A stretch of DNA of 64,000 bases from Spisula solida. Its lineage: Eukaryota > Mollusca > Bivalvia > Venerida > Mactridae. Location: contig OX365962.1 in assembly GCA_947247005.1 (NCBI GenBank), positions 1,833,201 through 1,897,200 of the forward strand. The letters run 5' to 3'. A program made the position numbers and the translations under genes. The notes beneath the pieces are model-generated. The model was not told the DNA's origin, did no database searches, and saw only the letters and a program-made list of their open reading frames with translations. This document shows positions 10,401 to 18,849 of the stretch, piece after piece. The number at the start of each line of letters is the position of its first letter. Position 1 is the stretch's first letter.

Positions 10401-12395
10401 TTATAGACATCATTATTAGTGACGTGAAAATCACCCCCTAGTTAAATAAGTCCGAGAATCAGATACATGTACATTAATTACCTTACCATTAGGAATCCTC
10501 TGACTTTATCGCAGACAATCAATAAAAAAAGCTCCATGTGAGTTCCGGACGACTTGTCTGCGATGGACGAACTGATATCGTACGGTTTCATACTCTAATG
10601 ATCGTACGGTGTCCGACTGTATATAAACGTTAGGACTCTTAAATGTGTGTACTCTGAAGAGTTGGTAAAATCGCACTGACTTATTGTATATTGACAAAAC
10701 AATTGTTTGTTCTTATTATAAACATCATTTTGTGTACAAGTATTGTTATATTATAGTTAAGTACGCGGTGGAGAAGAACCTGATGTCAGACGTGGCTCTC
10801 GCTCTACACAGTGGAATCACCATCAATGATTTATTGAAAGATTTAATTGGACAAACAGAAGGTAAAATTTATGTTTACTCATTGGGAAAATATCGTAGAG
10901 CTTAGAGTGAACTTAAGAGTTCATTGGGAAAATATACCATAGCTTAAAGTAAACTTAGGTGAGTTCATTGGAAAAATATACCATAGCTTAAAGTAAACTT
11001 AGATGAGTTCATTTGGAAAATATATTTTAGCTTTGAGTAAACTGAGGTGAGTTCATTGGGAAAATATATTTTAGCTTAAACTTAGATGATTCCATTGGGA
11101 AAATATATTTTAGCTTAGAGTAAATTTAGGTGAGTTCATTGGGAAAATATATTTTAGCTTAGAGTAAACTTAGATGAGTCCATTGGGAAAATATATTTCA
11201 GCATAGAGTAAACTTAGATGAGTTCATTGGGAAATGTTTTAGTTTAGATAAACTCAGATGTGTTCATTGGAAAAATATATTTTAGCTTACAGTAAACTTA
11301 GATTCATAGGAAAATATACTATAACATAGCATAAACTTAGATTGGAGAAAACCTATATCCTTTCCGCTACCACGATTTTTTGGGGGGTTATGAGAAATTC
11401 ATATGGTCCCTATACCCCGTCCCTGAGACACTATTGACTTGCAGCACTGATAAAAACTCGAAACATCCGGATGCTACACACCTACCTCAAACCGAAAGTA
11501 GAAAAAATGGTCAACATTTCGACTATAGGTCACCGGAAATGACGATGTGACGGTGACCCTTACGCAAAATCTTCTTCTTTTTTTTTTTAGCTTGACAGGC
11601 CTACTTTTTGGCCCCTTTAGGGCATTGGTCCTGACCCCTTTGTCTAGCCTTATATTCCTGCTATAGAAAAATAAAAACTTTTTGGCGCTAAATGTTAATG
11701 CAATTCCACAGGGAATCGTACCGCAATGGCGGGTAGGACCAGTAATTTCAGTTTTGTAAAATCTACGTTCAAAGCCCTCTTTAAAGGGTCTAGCGGGCCC
11801 AAAAACCTGTGTACGACCCTGGGCCCGTGATATCCTGTAGTCTGGGATGCCTGTGTACCCATGACAGCAAAATTCCCGAATTTGGGCGTTTAGGTCGAAA
11901 ACTACGGAAGGCCGAAATGGCCATCCCGGCGAGTCTGCATTAGTACGCTATGGTAGCGGAAAGGATATGAGATCATTGAAATATATACATGTACTTTAGT
12001 TTGGGGAACACCTAGGTGAGATCATAAAAAAAGTTTAGTTTTCAGAAAACCTAAGTGTAATTATTAGGAAATATAAGATCCGTTATGAGTTGCTTTGGAG
12101 ATCAACAGTTCTTAAAAGAGTCTAGAAAACACAAGTTATTAAGCGAGCCTTTTGTGAATTTGTTTTCGTGACGAGTTTAAGAAATGTGGATCTCAAAGAC
12201 AACGAATTACAAATTCTTTTTACCACATAATCACAGTTACCGAGTGAAAACAACGTCATAGATTACGACTAAAACTTAAGTAAAAACAACTTGTTTATGA
12301 TACAATGTACTTAATGTATGTTATACCGGTGTGTTTCAGATTCCAAGATGGCGGCTGTGACGTCACAAGGGGAATGGTTGGATACACATGAATAA
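4409..12395 (+). CDS. 3' seven exons of an unrecognised acidic, helix-rich protein
   Basis: Seven exons join in consistent phase: 4409-4458, 5574-5780, 9406-9466, 9630-9704, 10219-10284, 10757-10861 and 12340-12395, ending in TAA. Each has an AG acceptor and a GT donor (gtaagt, gtaata, gtatgt, gtgagt, gtaatt, gtaaaa). The spliced part encodes 205 residues after a split first codon. It is charged, Asp/Glu/Lys-rich and probably helical (EIATKLVRLKEL, MKHFIDSLNEEDLNRLK), with a Ser/Thr/Asn-rich middle and an end QGEWLDTHE. There is no signal peptide or membrane segment in the visible part. The 5' exons (entering in phase 1) were not found; they must be upstream of 4409. I do not recognise the family. 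The exon at 5574-5780 ends at a donor that is repeated about 30 times downstream, and three other introns start with short arrays. Confidence 0.6.
4752..4933. repeat. 31-bp tandem repeat, six copies
   Basis: Near-identical units with core ggggaggttttcacagacta followed by gtccgggttaa. It lies in the intron between the 4409-4458 and 5574-5780 exons. High identity suggests recent expansion. Confidence 0.85.
4984..5028. repeat. single dispersed copy of the 19.5-kb 53-bp repeat family
   Basis: The stretch cattcaacttaaccagccg followed by a tacagataacataaaaac tail closely matches the start of the 53-bp array at 19.5-19.87 kb. The unit therefore exists outside its array and may be a mobile or SINE-like piece. 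Confidence 0.5.
5173..5275. mobile_element. small foldback (MITE-like) element
   Basis: The left arm ccacaggtaacggtatcatt is mirrored by aatgatacagttacctgtgg on the right, with one mismatch, around an AT-rich core. The arms extend imperfectly (ataaagagt / actctatat). The size and structure fit a hairpin MITE within an intron. Confidence 0.55.
5745..7640 (+). repeat. 63-bp array of about 30 units, each carrying an exon end plus a 5' splice donor
   Basis: The unit reads from CATTTCATAGACTC through gaagaagatttgaacag to CTTAAG|gtaatacaac. The first unit contains the genuine end of the 5574-5780 exon and its donor; the others are tandem copies reaching into the intron. A length of 63 bp is 21 codons, and most units are stop-free, which explains the repeated peptide HFIDSLNEEDLNRLK. 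The frame from the true exon remains open across the donors at 5781, 5844 and 5907, then meets a stop at 5946-5948. An 819-bp block (13 units) is itself duplicated: the 6339 region recurs at 7158. Confidence 0.9.
7905..9275. repeat. 35-bp array (about 31 copies) fused to a 27-bp variant array (about 9 copies)
   Basis: Units share cactgtaccctatataacag and gttcagaccgtgaca. After about 9030 the unit shortens to 27 bp with tacatgatatcgtgacacac. Copies alternate in types (ccgtgacacac, ccgtaacacac, ctgtgacgcac), hinting at higher-order units of three. It lies in the intron before the 9406 exon. The ORFs on both strands are unit translations. Confidence 0.9.
10292..10428. repeat. 32-bp tandem repeat starting at an intron donor, four copies
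   Basis: The unit gtgttctatttatagacatc plus attattagtgac starts eight bases after the donor of the 10219-10284 exon. Each junction holds agtgacgtg, a CRE-like half site. Confidence 0.85.
10870..11340. repeat. about 44-bp degenerate array starting just after an intron donor
   Basis: The unit is ttcattgggaaaatatattt then tagcttagagtaaacttagatgag. The first copy begins within ten bases of the donor at 10862, so the array is an expansion of the intron's own 5' end. About ten copies, with indels. Confidence 0.8.
11355..11968. mobile_element. non-autonomous DNA transposon, 614 bp, 18-bp terminal inverted repeats
   Basis: The left end atatcctttccgctacca is the exact inverse of the right end tggtagcggaaaggatat. 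The internal DNA is GC-richer than its surroundings and has no ORF of note. If the ends are trimmed to TCCTTTCC...GGAAAGGA, both are flanked by TA, compatible with a Tc1/mariner-type target, but the exact boundary is uncertain. It interrupts the last intron of the 4409-12395 gene. Confidence 0.75.
12345..12371 (+). promoter_or_regulatory. YY1-like motif next to a CRE palindrome inside the last coding exon
   Basis: AAGATGGCGGCTG is a full match to the YY1 consensus and is followed at once by TGTGACGTCACA, a CREB/ATF palindrome. Both motifs are typical of animal core promoters. Here they are also codons for SKMAAVTSQG, so this may be chance or an exonic promoter. Confidence 0.3.
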
Positions 12396-12464
12396 ACTGC
12401 TGAACGTGTTATACACATACAATGTACATAATGCTATAGATGATTAGTTGGTCTGACAATAATT

Positions 12465-12978
12465 GTGACAGCACTAAACCATTAACTGCGCGTGCTTCTC
12501 GTGGACTCATGCATTAACTGTGCGTGATTCTCGTGGACTAAACCATTAACTGTGCGTGATTCCGCTGGACTCATCCATTAACTGTGCGTGATTCTGGTGA
12601 ACTAATTCATTAACTGCGCGTGATTCCGCTGGACTCATCCATTAACTGTGCGTGATTCTGGTGGAGTAATTCATTAACTGTGCGTGATTCTGGTGAACTA
12701 ATTCATTAACTGTGCGTGATTCCGCTGGACTCATACATTAACTGCGCGTGATTCTGCTGGACTAATACATTAACTGCGCGTGATTCCGCTGGACTAATCC
12801 ATAACATGTGCGTGATTCTGGTGGACTAATCCATTAAGTGCGCGTGATTCCGCTGGACTAATCCATAACATGTGCGTGATTCTGGTGGACTAATCCATTA
12901 ACTGCATGGTTTTGCTGGACTAATCCATAACATGTGCGTGATTCTGGTGGACTAATCCATTAACTGTGCGTGATTATG
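12465..12978. repeat. 32-bp array, about 16 copies, immediately 3' of the 4409-12395 gene
   Basis: The core is ttaactgtgcgtgattctgg plus tggactaatcca, with cgctggactcat variants. It starts about 70 bp after the stop codon, so it may lie in the 3' UTR. Confidence 0.9.
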
Positions 12979-12979
12979 C

Positions 12980-14100
12980 TGGACATATCAACATATGTCT
13001 CATCTTCATTGTTACATTCCGTAAATTACTTCTGATATAATGATTTAATCGTCAGACCCTTATATTGATACTGTCACTTACGTCATTGACATATAAATGA
13101 GCCAGTCTCCAGGAAAAACTGCTATTTTGACAAACATTTTGATTTTGAGATTTTCCACAGTCTTACAGGATCATGTTTATGAAGCAAAATGCAAAATAAA
13201 TTTTGTAAATATCTTGAATTTTAAGGAAGTTACAGCTGTTTTTGTACAGTCCCTATTTCGTGCTTTCTGTGTGACGTCGCAAACGTCATTGAAACGTTAG
13301 ATCAATTCTTGGCATAAACTGTAAAAAATACTATCATGTTTTAGAAATATGTTTTAATTTGTTAAACTATACATCAAAATGGTTTGCATTCCGAGAAAGG
13401 CTATTACATTTTTCTCAATCGGAGTACTTTTCCGGAATTGGTCACCATAGAAACGAAGCATCGGTGAAATTGACATAAAAACATAACTACATTCAAATCA
13501 GAAAATATGTTTTAATTATCACGTTTCTGGTTTTTAGGCAATTTTAGAATGTCAATTAAATCCTTGACCTATGGAATAAGTTGTGTTGCCATGGTTACAA
13601 ACATTCAGAATATTGTTCATATATGATACATAATCATAAAGGAATGATAGCCAGTCATTGAAATCTTATTGATTTCTCATTAAGAGGTCAGTTTGTAAAT
13701 GGGAAAGATTTTAAATTTGAAAGTAGTACGACACGAAATATGGTTCCCATTGACTCCCATGTAAAGTGTGTCATCTATTGTTAAAAAATACGGAAACTAA
13801 ATTTAAATGCTTGTTATTTTCATCTTGGTTATCGGATTTTCTTCAAATAAACTTTATTTAAAGTTACAATCTTTTGTATAAAGGTGTTCTAGAATTGCTT
13901 AGCAACCGAGAATGTGCAACATAGATAAGTAACATGCATTACAGTTCTGTCAGGAATTGATTATTCTACTTAATGATAGTCAACATAGACATGTAAGGGT
14001 TACATTGCCTTTGTTGCGCTGTTTTTACTGAGTAAATTAAAAAAATATCTTTGTATCTTTTGTAGTTTGTGAACTTTAATTTGGCACATGAGTACCTAAC
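12980..14100. other. unassigned AT-rich intergenic DNA
   Basis: No coding exon, array or terminal inverted repeat could be supported here. The only ORF of note (13097-13300, 67 codons) lacks a recognisable domain. Confidence 0.5.
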
Positions 14101-14165
14101 AATAATAATAATAATAATAGTTTATTTCAAAATACCATAGGTCACCGGGCCAAAATACACACCAA
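14100..14165 (-). mobile_element. 3' end of a non-LTR retroelement with an (ATT)n tail
   Basis: Read on the minus strand, a GC-containing stretch (ggcccggtgacctatgg) runs into tattttgaaataaac and then an ATT microsatellite. That is the usual look of a LINE or LINE-mobilised SINE 3' terminus. Confidence 0.4.
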
Positions 14166-14738
14166 TACACAATGATAACATATACTGTCGATTCAAAGAT
14201 ATCTGTCAAAACTGCCAGAATGTTCCATTTCTTAATAGGTAAATGTATGTATTGACCAATCAGCGCTCATATTTTACTCAAAACGTCTTTGACCATATCT
14301 TTATGTATTAAAATAAGCGTAATGTATTTCATTACTGTTCTTAGCGTAGTGCGTTATAAGCCCGGTATCAGCATAAATCATTGGCGAAATCCAAGTAAAG
14401 GTTCAAATCCAGTCTGATTCGCTTTTTCTTTTATGCTTTTTATAATTTTTTTCTGATGTTTTTATATCAACAAGTAATTTTTTAATACTTTTCTTTGCGA
14501 AAAAAGTAGCTGGCTTGATATAGATACGCTATGTTTTTTTTATATTTACTAGTTCATTTAATGCAAAATTGCAGAAATTTCCAGCTTCGTATGATGAACT
14601 CATTCTGGTGTGCTAGATTGATAGATAGAATTTCAAATTCCTGTGATTCATTGTTTGTATGTAATTACCGGAATGAGTGAAAGCATAAATATACATAATT
14701 TAAGCAAAATAAAAAAAATCTAGACATTGTTTGGATTT

Positions 14739-14815
14739 GAACTCGCAGTAAATGGTATACATTTTCAAAATAAGACTCACAAAAGCATAGCTGTTAACCA
14801 CTCGGCTATAGGGCA
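14739..14815 (-). repeat. tRNA-like sequence with long variable region
   Basis: On the minus strand an A box (tagccgagtggttaac) and a B box (gagttcaaatcc) are separated as in Leu or Ser tRNAs with a long variable arm. The arms are poorly paired, so a SINE head or tRNA pseudogene is more likely than a functional gene. Confidence 0.35.
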
Positions 14816-15023
14816 AATACTACATTGTCCAAATTTCGTTACACTTGGCTATATATTGAACTAGATATATCATAAATTAGAAATGATCAGGTTATGTTTT
14901 CATCTTCCCTTTGTAATATTTCCTACCCCGGGGCATAAACGTAAAGTAAACGTAGCCACATAATAAAAATAGATTTGCATACCAATTTTCACACCATTTC
15001 ACACGTGGCAATACCTGTCCTAA

Positions 15024-15248
15024 TCAAACCTTGCCAGTACGCAGTGATCTCACCATACCGAGTTCGGATAAGATTGTCTCCACGTTTCCCATTGTTTCAT
15101 ATTCAGGAGTGGTATAATATTCTACGAGCGACTGCTGTCTGTTAAAGTGATACAAGGCCCAACAACAGAAAAAAGACATTTGCAGTGACAGGGGCACCAT
15201 GCAACTCCAAAGCACGTTCATTGTGTAAAAGCCTGGTAATCTCACCAC
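15024..15248 (-). CDS. hypothetical small ORF with a hydrophobic N-terminal part
   Basis: A 74-codon minus-strand ORF in otherwise AT-rich DNA. It has a hydrophobic stretch rich in Met, Cys, Leu and Trp (LWSCMVPLSLQMSFFCCWAL) followed by a polar tail (YYTTPEYETMGNVETIL). It could encode a short secreted or membrane peptide or be one exon of a larger gene. There is no homology I recognise and no clear poly(A) signal, so chance is a real possibility. Confidence 0.2.
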   Translation of the reverse strand: MVRLPGFYTMNVLWSCMVPLSLQMSFFCCWALYHFNRQQSLVEYYTTPEYETMGNVETILSELGMVRSLRTGKV

Positions 15249-15257
15249 CCTTCACAC

Positions 15258-15375
15258 TCTAACCACATAAATTTGAAATTCTATCCATAAAAGTCAGTAT
15301 TATATATACGTATAGAGCGATTTTGATTAGATCGACTGCTATGATATTTTATGGGTGGAATTTTAAATCCCTGTG
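15258..15375. mobile_element. small imperfect foldback element
   Basis: A left arm with cacataaatttgaaattcta and a right arm with tggaattttaaatccctgtg are imperfect inverse copies around an AT-rich core. A related direct copy (agaatttcaaattcctgtg) lies at about 14627. Probably an old hairpin MITE. Confidence 0.35.
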
Positions 15376-15868
15376 ATCTAACGGTGGTTTATGCTCTTGA
15401 CCCATGCACAAAGATCGAGATATATACATTTTAATATATGTACAGTACAACTTCTGTAGATCAACACCCTGTGGGTGCTACAAATATTTGTCATTGTTTC
15501 GAGGTTGTTACTGTAATAGAGGTTAAATGTATAGTAAATATCAGCTTAGGGAAATTTTGAATTGTTATACAGAAGTTGTTGCTATACAGAGGGCCGCTCT
15601 GGAGAGGTTGTACTGTAGACGCTCCGAAGATAGCTTTGATTTCTACTACCGTTCAAATCCATGTATTTTGTATATGAAGGTCCTAAAGGGACAGAATGTT
15701 ATCGACCGCGACAAAACAGGGTTATAAATGTCGAGCTCTTCAATGTGTGCACATTGAATTCGATTGTTGAAATGTCAATTGTGTTATGGATATCACTCAT
15801 ACATACAGTTTCGGTCGCCACATTCAAATGCATACATGCATACATTCTTATCTTATTTTAAAGAGTTA

Positions 15869-16335
15869 TACCCCAATCACACTAGAGTCGGAATGAGCCG
15901 GATCGACTGCCGTAGGAATAGCAATTCGAGATACAAATATACATTTGAATGTACGTTTGAAATGATTCCGTCTACATTCCGAGTGCATTCTATATGTTCG
16001 GGCCATTTTGAATGTTTTCACATGCTCTCAACCTATTTCTTTGGAAACAAAATACATATTAAACTAAAAAAGCTATGCTTTAAACTTCTGTGTACTTATT
16101 CGAATGATCTAGATCACATGGCGTTGGAATGAACCGGAATGTCGTCAAAATAAAAAATCGAGGTGTATTCCTGCATGATCGAAGTGCATTCTAAACATTC
16201 TGTCTGCACTCGTAGTGCGTTCTGTATATTCCGGCCCATTCCTGCGGCCACTTCGAATGTTGTGCGCATGTTCAAAACTTTCGAGATGCTTTCGAAGTCT
16301 ATTCTTCCGACATTCTGATTACACGGTGTCACAGG
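15869..16335. mobile_element. possible MITE with attcc-rich interior
   Basis: The left edge has caatcacactagagtcgga and the right edge tccgacattctgattacac, imperfect inverse copies. The interior is full of short attcc/ggaat repeats on both strands. ORFs here look incidental. Confidence 0.3.
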
Positions 16336-16339
16336 GTAT

Positions 16340-17065
16340 TGGACAAAACGGTACAACCGCTGAAAAAGGTTTTAAATTTCATGTAAAGCAAATAATGTTT
16401 CCTTAGCGTAGCGTATATTACATAAACATCGATGAAGAAATAAAATACGTATGGCTACATTTGTGATCCAATGTTAACAAATTTCTCCTTGGAACTGATG
16501 CCAAAAAACCAGGTGGTATTGCTACACTGAAATACTAACATTTGTTATACACGAATAATAATTGTGGTCGTCGCCTGATGAGTGAGTTGAGGGTTGACTG
16601 TAATGTACCGGTATGATATTGAAAACAACAATTTGTATAGTCGTTGCTTCCTTAATACCGTAGCGCTTGTTTCTGGTCACGTTCTGCTATTGTACGTCCA
16701 ACCTGTACGTGACGTGAACAATCACATGCCACCATCTCGGTAATATCTGACATGATAAACAAAAGCAATCAAGTCAATGTAAATATAAATTCTGTTATTA
16801 TTAAACGAATTAAGAGATAACGAATTGTCCTGGTAAAAGTTCGACATGCTGGACGGTTCATCTAATATTGTTAAATATTTAAAGATGCCGAACTTTGATA
16901 AAAATCACATTTGTAAAATAAATGAAAGCTATAATGTGTCCAATATTCAGAACAATGTAGATGTCTTGAAAGTCTATAACATATTAATAAAGTGTTTACT
17001 ATCGAAAAGTCTTAGAGGTAAAACTGTGATCAAAATTGAGATTGTAGGCGTGTTTCAATCCTAAT
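16340..17065. other. unassigned AT-rich DNA
   Basis: Contains a 72-codon plus-strand ORF (16846-17064) without recognisable domains, ending just before the next array. Nothing else is supported. Confidence 0.4.
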
Positions 17066-17067
17066 CG

Positions 17068-17452
17068 TTTCGACTCTCTGAAATTTACTTCGGCCTCTCT
17101 GGTTAATTCATACACCAAAATTAAGTGCGGCCTCTCTGGTTAATTCATACTCTGAAATTCAGTGCGGCCTATCTGGTTAATGCATACTCTGAAATTAAGT
17201 GCGGCCTATATGGTTAATGCATACTCTGAAATTAAGTGCGGCCTATATGGTTAATTCATACTCTGAAATTAAGTGCGGCCTATCTGGTTAATGCATACTC
17301 TGAAATTAAGTGCCGCCTATCTGGTTAATTCATACTCTGAAATTAAGTGCGGCCTACCAGGTTAATGCATACTCTGAAATTAAGTTCGGCCTGTCTGGTT
17401 AATTCATACACCGAAATTAAGTGCGGCCTATCTGTGGTTAATTCATACTCGT
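17068..17452. repeat. 37-bp array, about 10 copies
   Basis: The unit is attaagtgcggcctatctgg then ttaattcatactctgaa, with moderate divergence between copies. Confidence 0.9.
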
Positions 17453-17539
17453 CTGAATGCCAAATCATTGTTAAACAGCTGGTACCGGTATTTTATATAT
17501 TCAATATACTATTTTGATGTAAACATGAATTTTATTTGA

Positions 17540-17555
17540 ACCCCCCCCCCCCCCA
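17540..17555 (+). repeat. poly-C tract
   Basis: An uninterrupted run of about 15-16 C between AT-rich flanks. It may be length-variable. Confidence 0.8.
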
Positions 17556-17799
17556 GAAACTTCACTGTTTTTAGTTTAAGTTCCTAATACATGGATCCTG
17601 TATACTAGTATATGTGTGTCGTCATGAGGTAAATACAATATGAAAACATGACAGAAAGAGACGTTATTCAAATAGTCAGTTTTTAATAGTTGGATACAAA
17701 AAACGTCATTAAAGACAGTTCGTTATTTAAATGACAGTTGTGTTCAATTTCTGGTCGATGTTGGATCAAGTACTCCAGCCTGATTGACCCCACTTTACT

Positions 17800-18075
17800 C
17801 TGGACACCTCCTCCTCGACACCTCCTCCTCGACACCTCCTCCTCGACACCTCCTCCTCGACACTTCATCCTCAACACTTCATTGCCGACACTTCATCCCC
17901 GACACTTCATCCTCGACACTTCATCCTCGACACTTCATTCTCGACACTTCATTATCGACACCTCATTCTCGACACCTCATCCTCGACACTCCATCCTCGA
18001 CACCTCATCCTCGACACCTCATCCTCGACACTTCATCCTCGACACTTCATCCTCGACACCTCATTCACGACACAT
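17800..18075. repeat. 15-bp pyrimidine-rich array, about 18 copies
   Basis: The unit is cttcatcctcgacac with ctcctcctcgacac variants. The plus strand is nearly purine-poor, so strand asymmetry is strong. Because 15 bp is five codons, all plus-strand frames stay open; the resulting Ser/Thr/His-rich ORFs have no other support as genes. Confidence 0.9.
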
Positions 18076-18114
18076 GTTCCTCTACAATGTGATATAAAGC
18101 GACAAGACGTTACA

Positions 18115-18345
18115 AGTTGTTAACAAACATAACTTATTGGCAACGAACGTACTAATTTGCAACAAACGTAACTAATTGGCAAAGTGCTTAATTGTTAGCA
18201 ACAAAAGTAACTAATTGGCAACGAACGTAACTAGTTGGCAATACTGTTAATGTACTATATAATATTTGGCAACAAACATAACAAATTTACAACAAAAGTA
18301 CTAATTAGCAACAAACGTGCTATATATAATTGGCAGGAGTTGTAG
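18115..18345. repeat. degenerate about 22-bp array
   Basis: The unit is aacaaacgtaactaattggc with many indels and substitutions; roughly ten copies. Confidence 0.75.
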
Positions 18346-18464
18346 GCCTAAGTAAGGATAAAAATAATTATAACACATTCATTGGTTACATGTAAAATCC
18401 ATAAAACAAGTGTTACAAAGTAGTCCTCAATGATGGGGCCTTAAAATCACACGATATATTAGCC

Positions 18465-18735
18465 AAATGATCGGTTCGGGCCTCGATCATTTGATTTATT
18501 TTCCGGTGTTCGGACCTCAATCGTTTAATTTATTTTCCGATGTTCGGGTCTCAATTATTTGATTTATTTTCCGTAGTTCGGGCCTCAATCTTTTGATTAT
18601 TTTTCGGTGTTCGGGCCTCATTCATTTGATTTATTTTCCGGTGTTCGGGCCACAATCATTTGATTTATTTTCCGGTGTTCGGGCCTTAATCATTTCATTT
18701 ATTTTCCGGTGTTCGGGCCTCAATCACATGATACA
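18465..18735. repeat. 34-bp array, eight copies, upstream of the WxxW gene start
   Basis: The unit is gatttattttccggtgttcg then ggcctcaatcattt. It ends about 115 bp before the ATG at 18850 and therefore lies at the promoter. Confidence 0.9.
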
Positions 18736-18815
18736 ATTCGGGTATTTATTATAAATATACACCTCGCCAATAGATGAATAGTTTCATTCTGTTCTAACTG
18801 ACACACAGACAACAC

Positions 18816-18823
18816 TGACGTCA
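18816..18823 (+). promoter_or_regulatory. CRE palindrome TGACGTCA upstream of the WxxW gene
   Basis: A perfect CREB/ATF site 27 bp upstream of the ATG at 18850. At that distance it would be in the 5' UTR or core promoter. No clear TATA box position can be assigned. Confidence 0.35.
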
Positions 18824-18849
18824 GAATTCGACGAGTGTTTGGATAAACC

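Noticed and set aside
14341..14425. Another tRNA-like stretch (ggttcaaatccag)
   Set aside because: Only a B-box-like motif is clear; no convincing A box or stems.
17738..18097. Two overlapping Ser/Thr/His-rich ORFs
   Set aside because: The 15-bp unit leaves all plus frames open; no signal, domain or conservation evidence.
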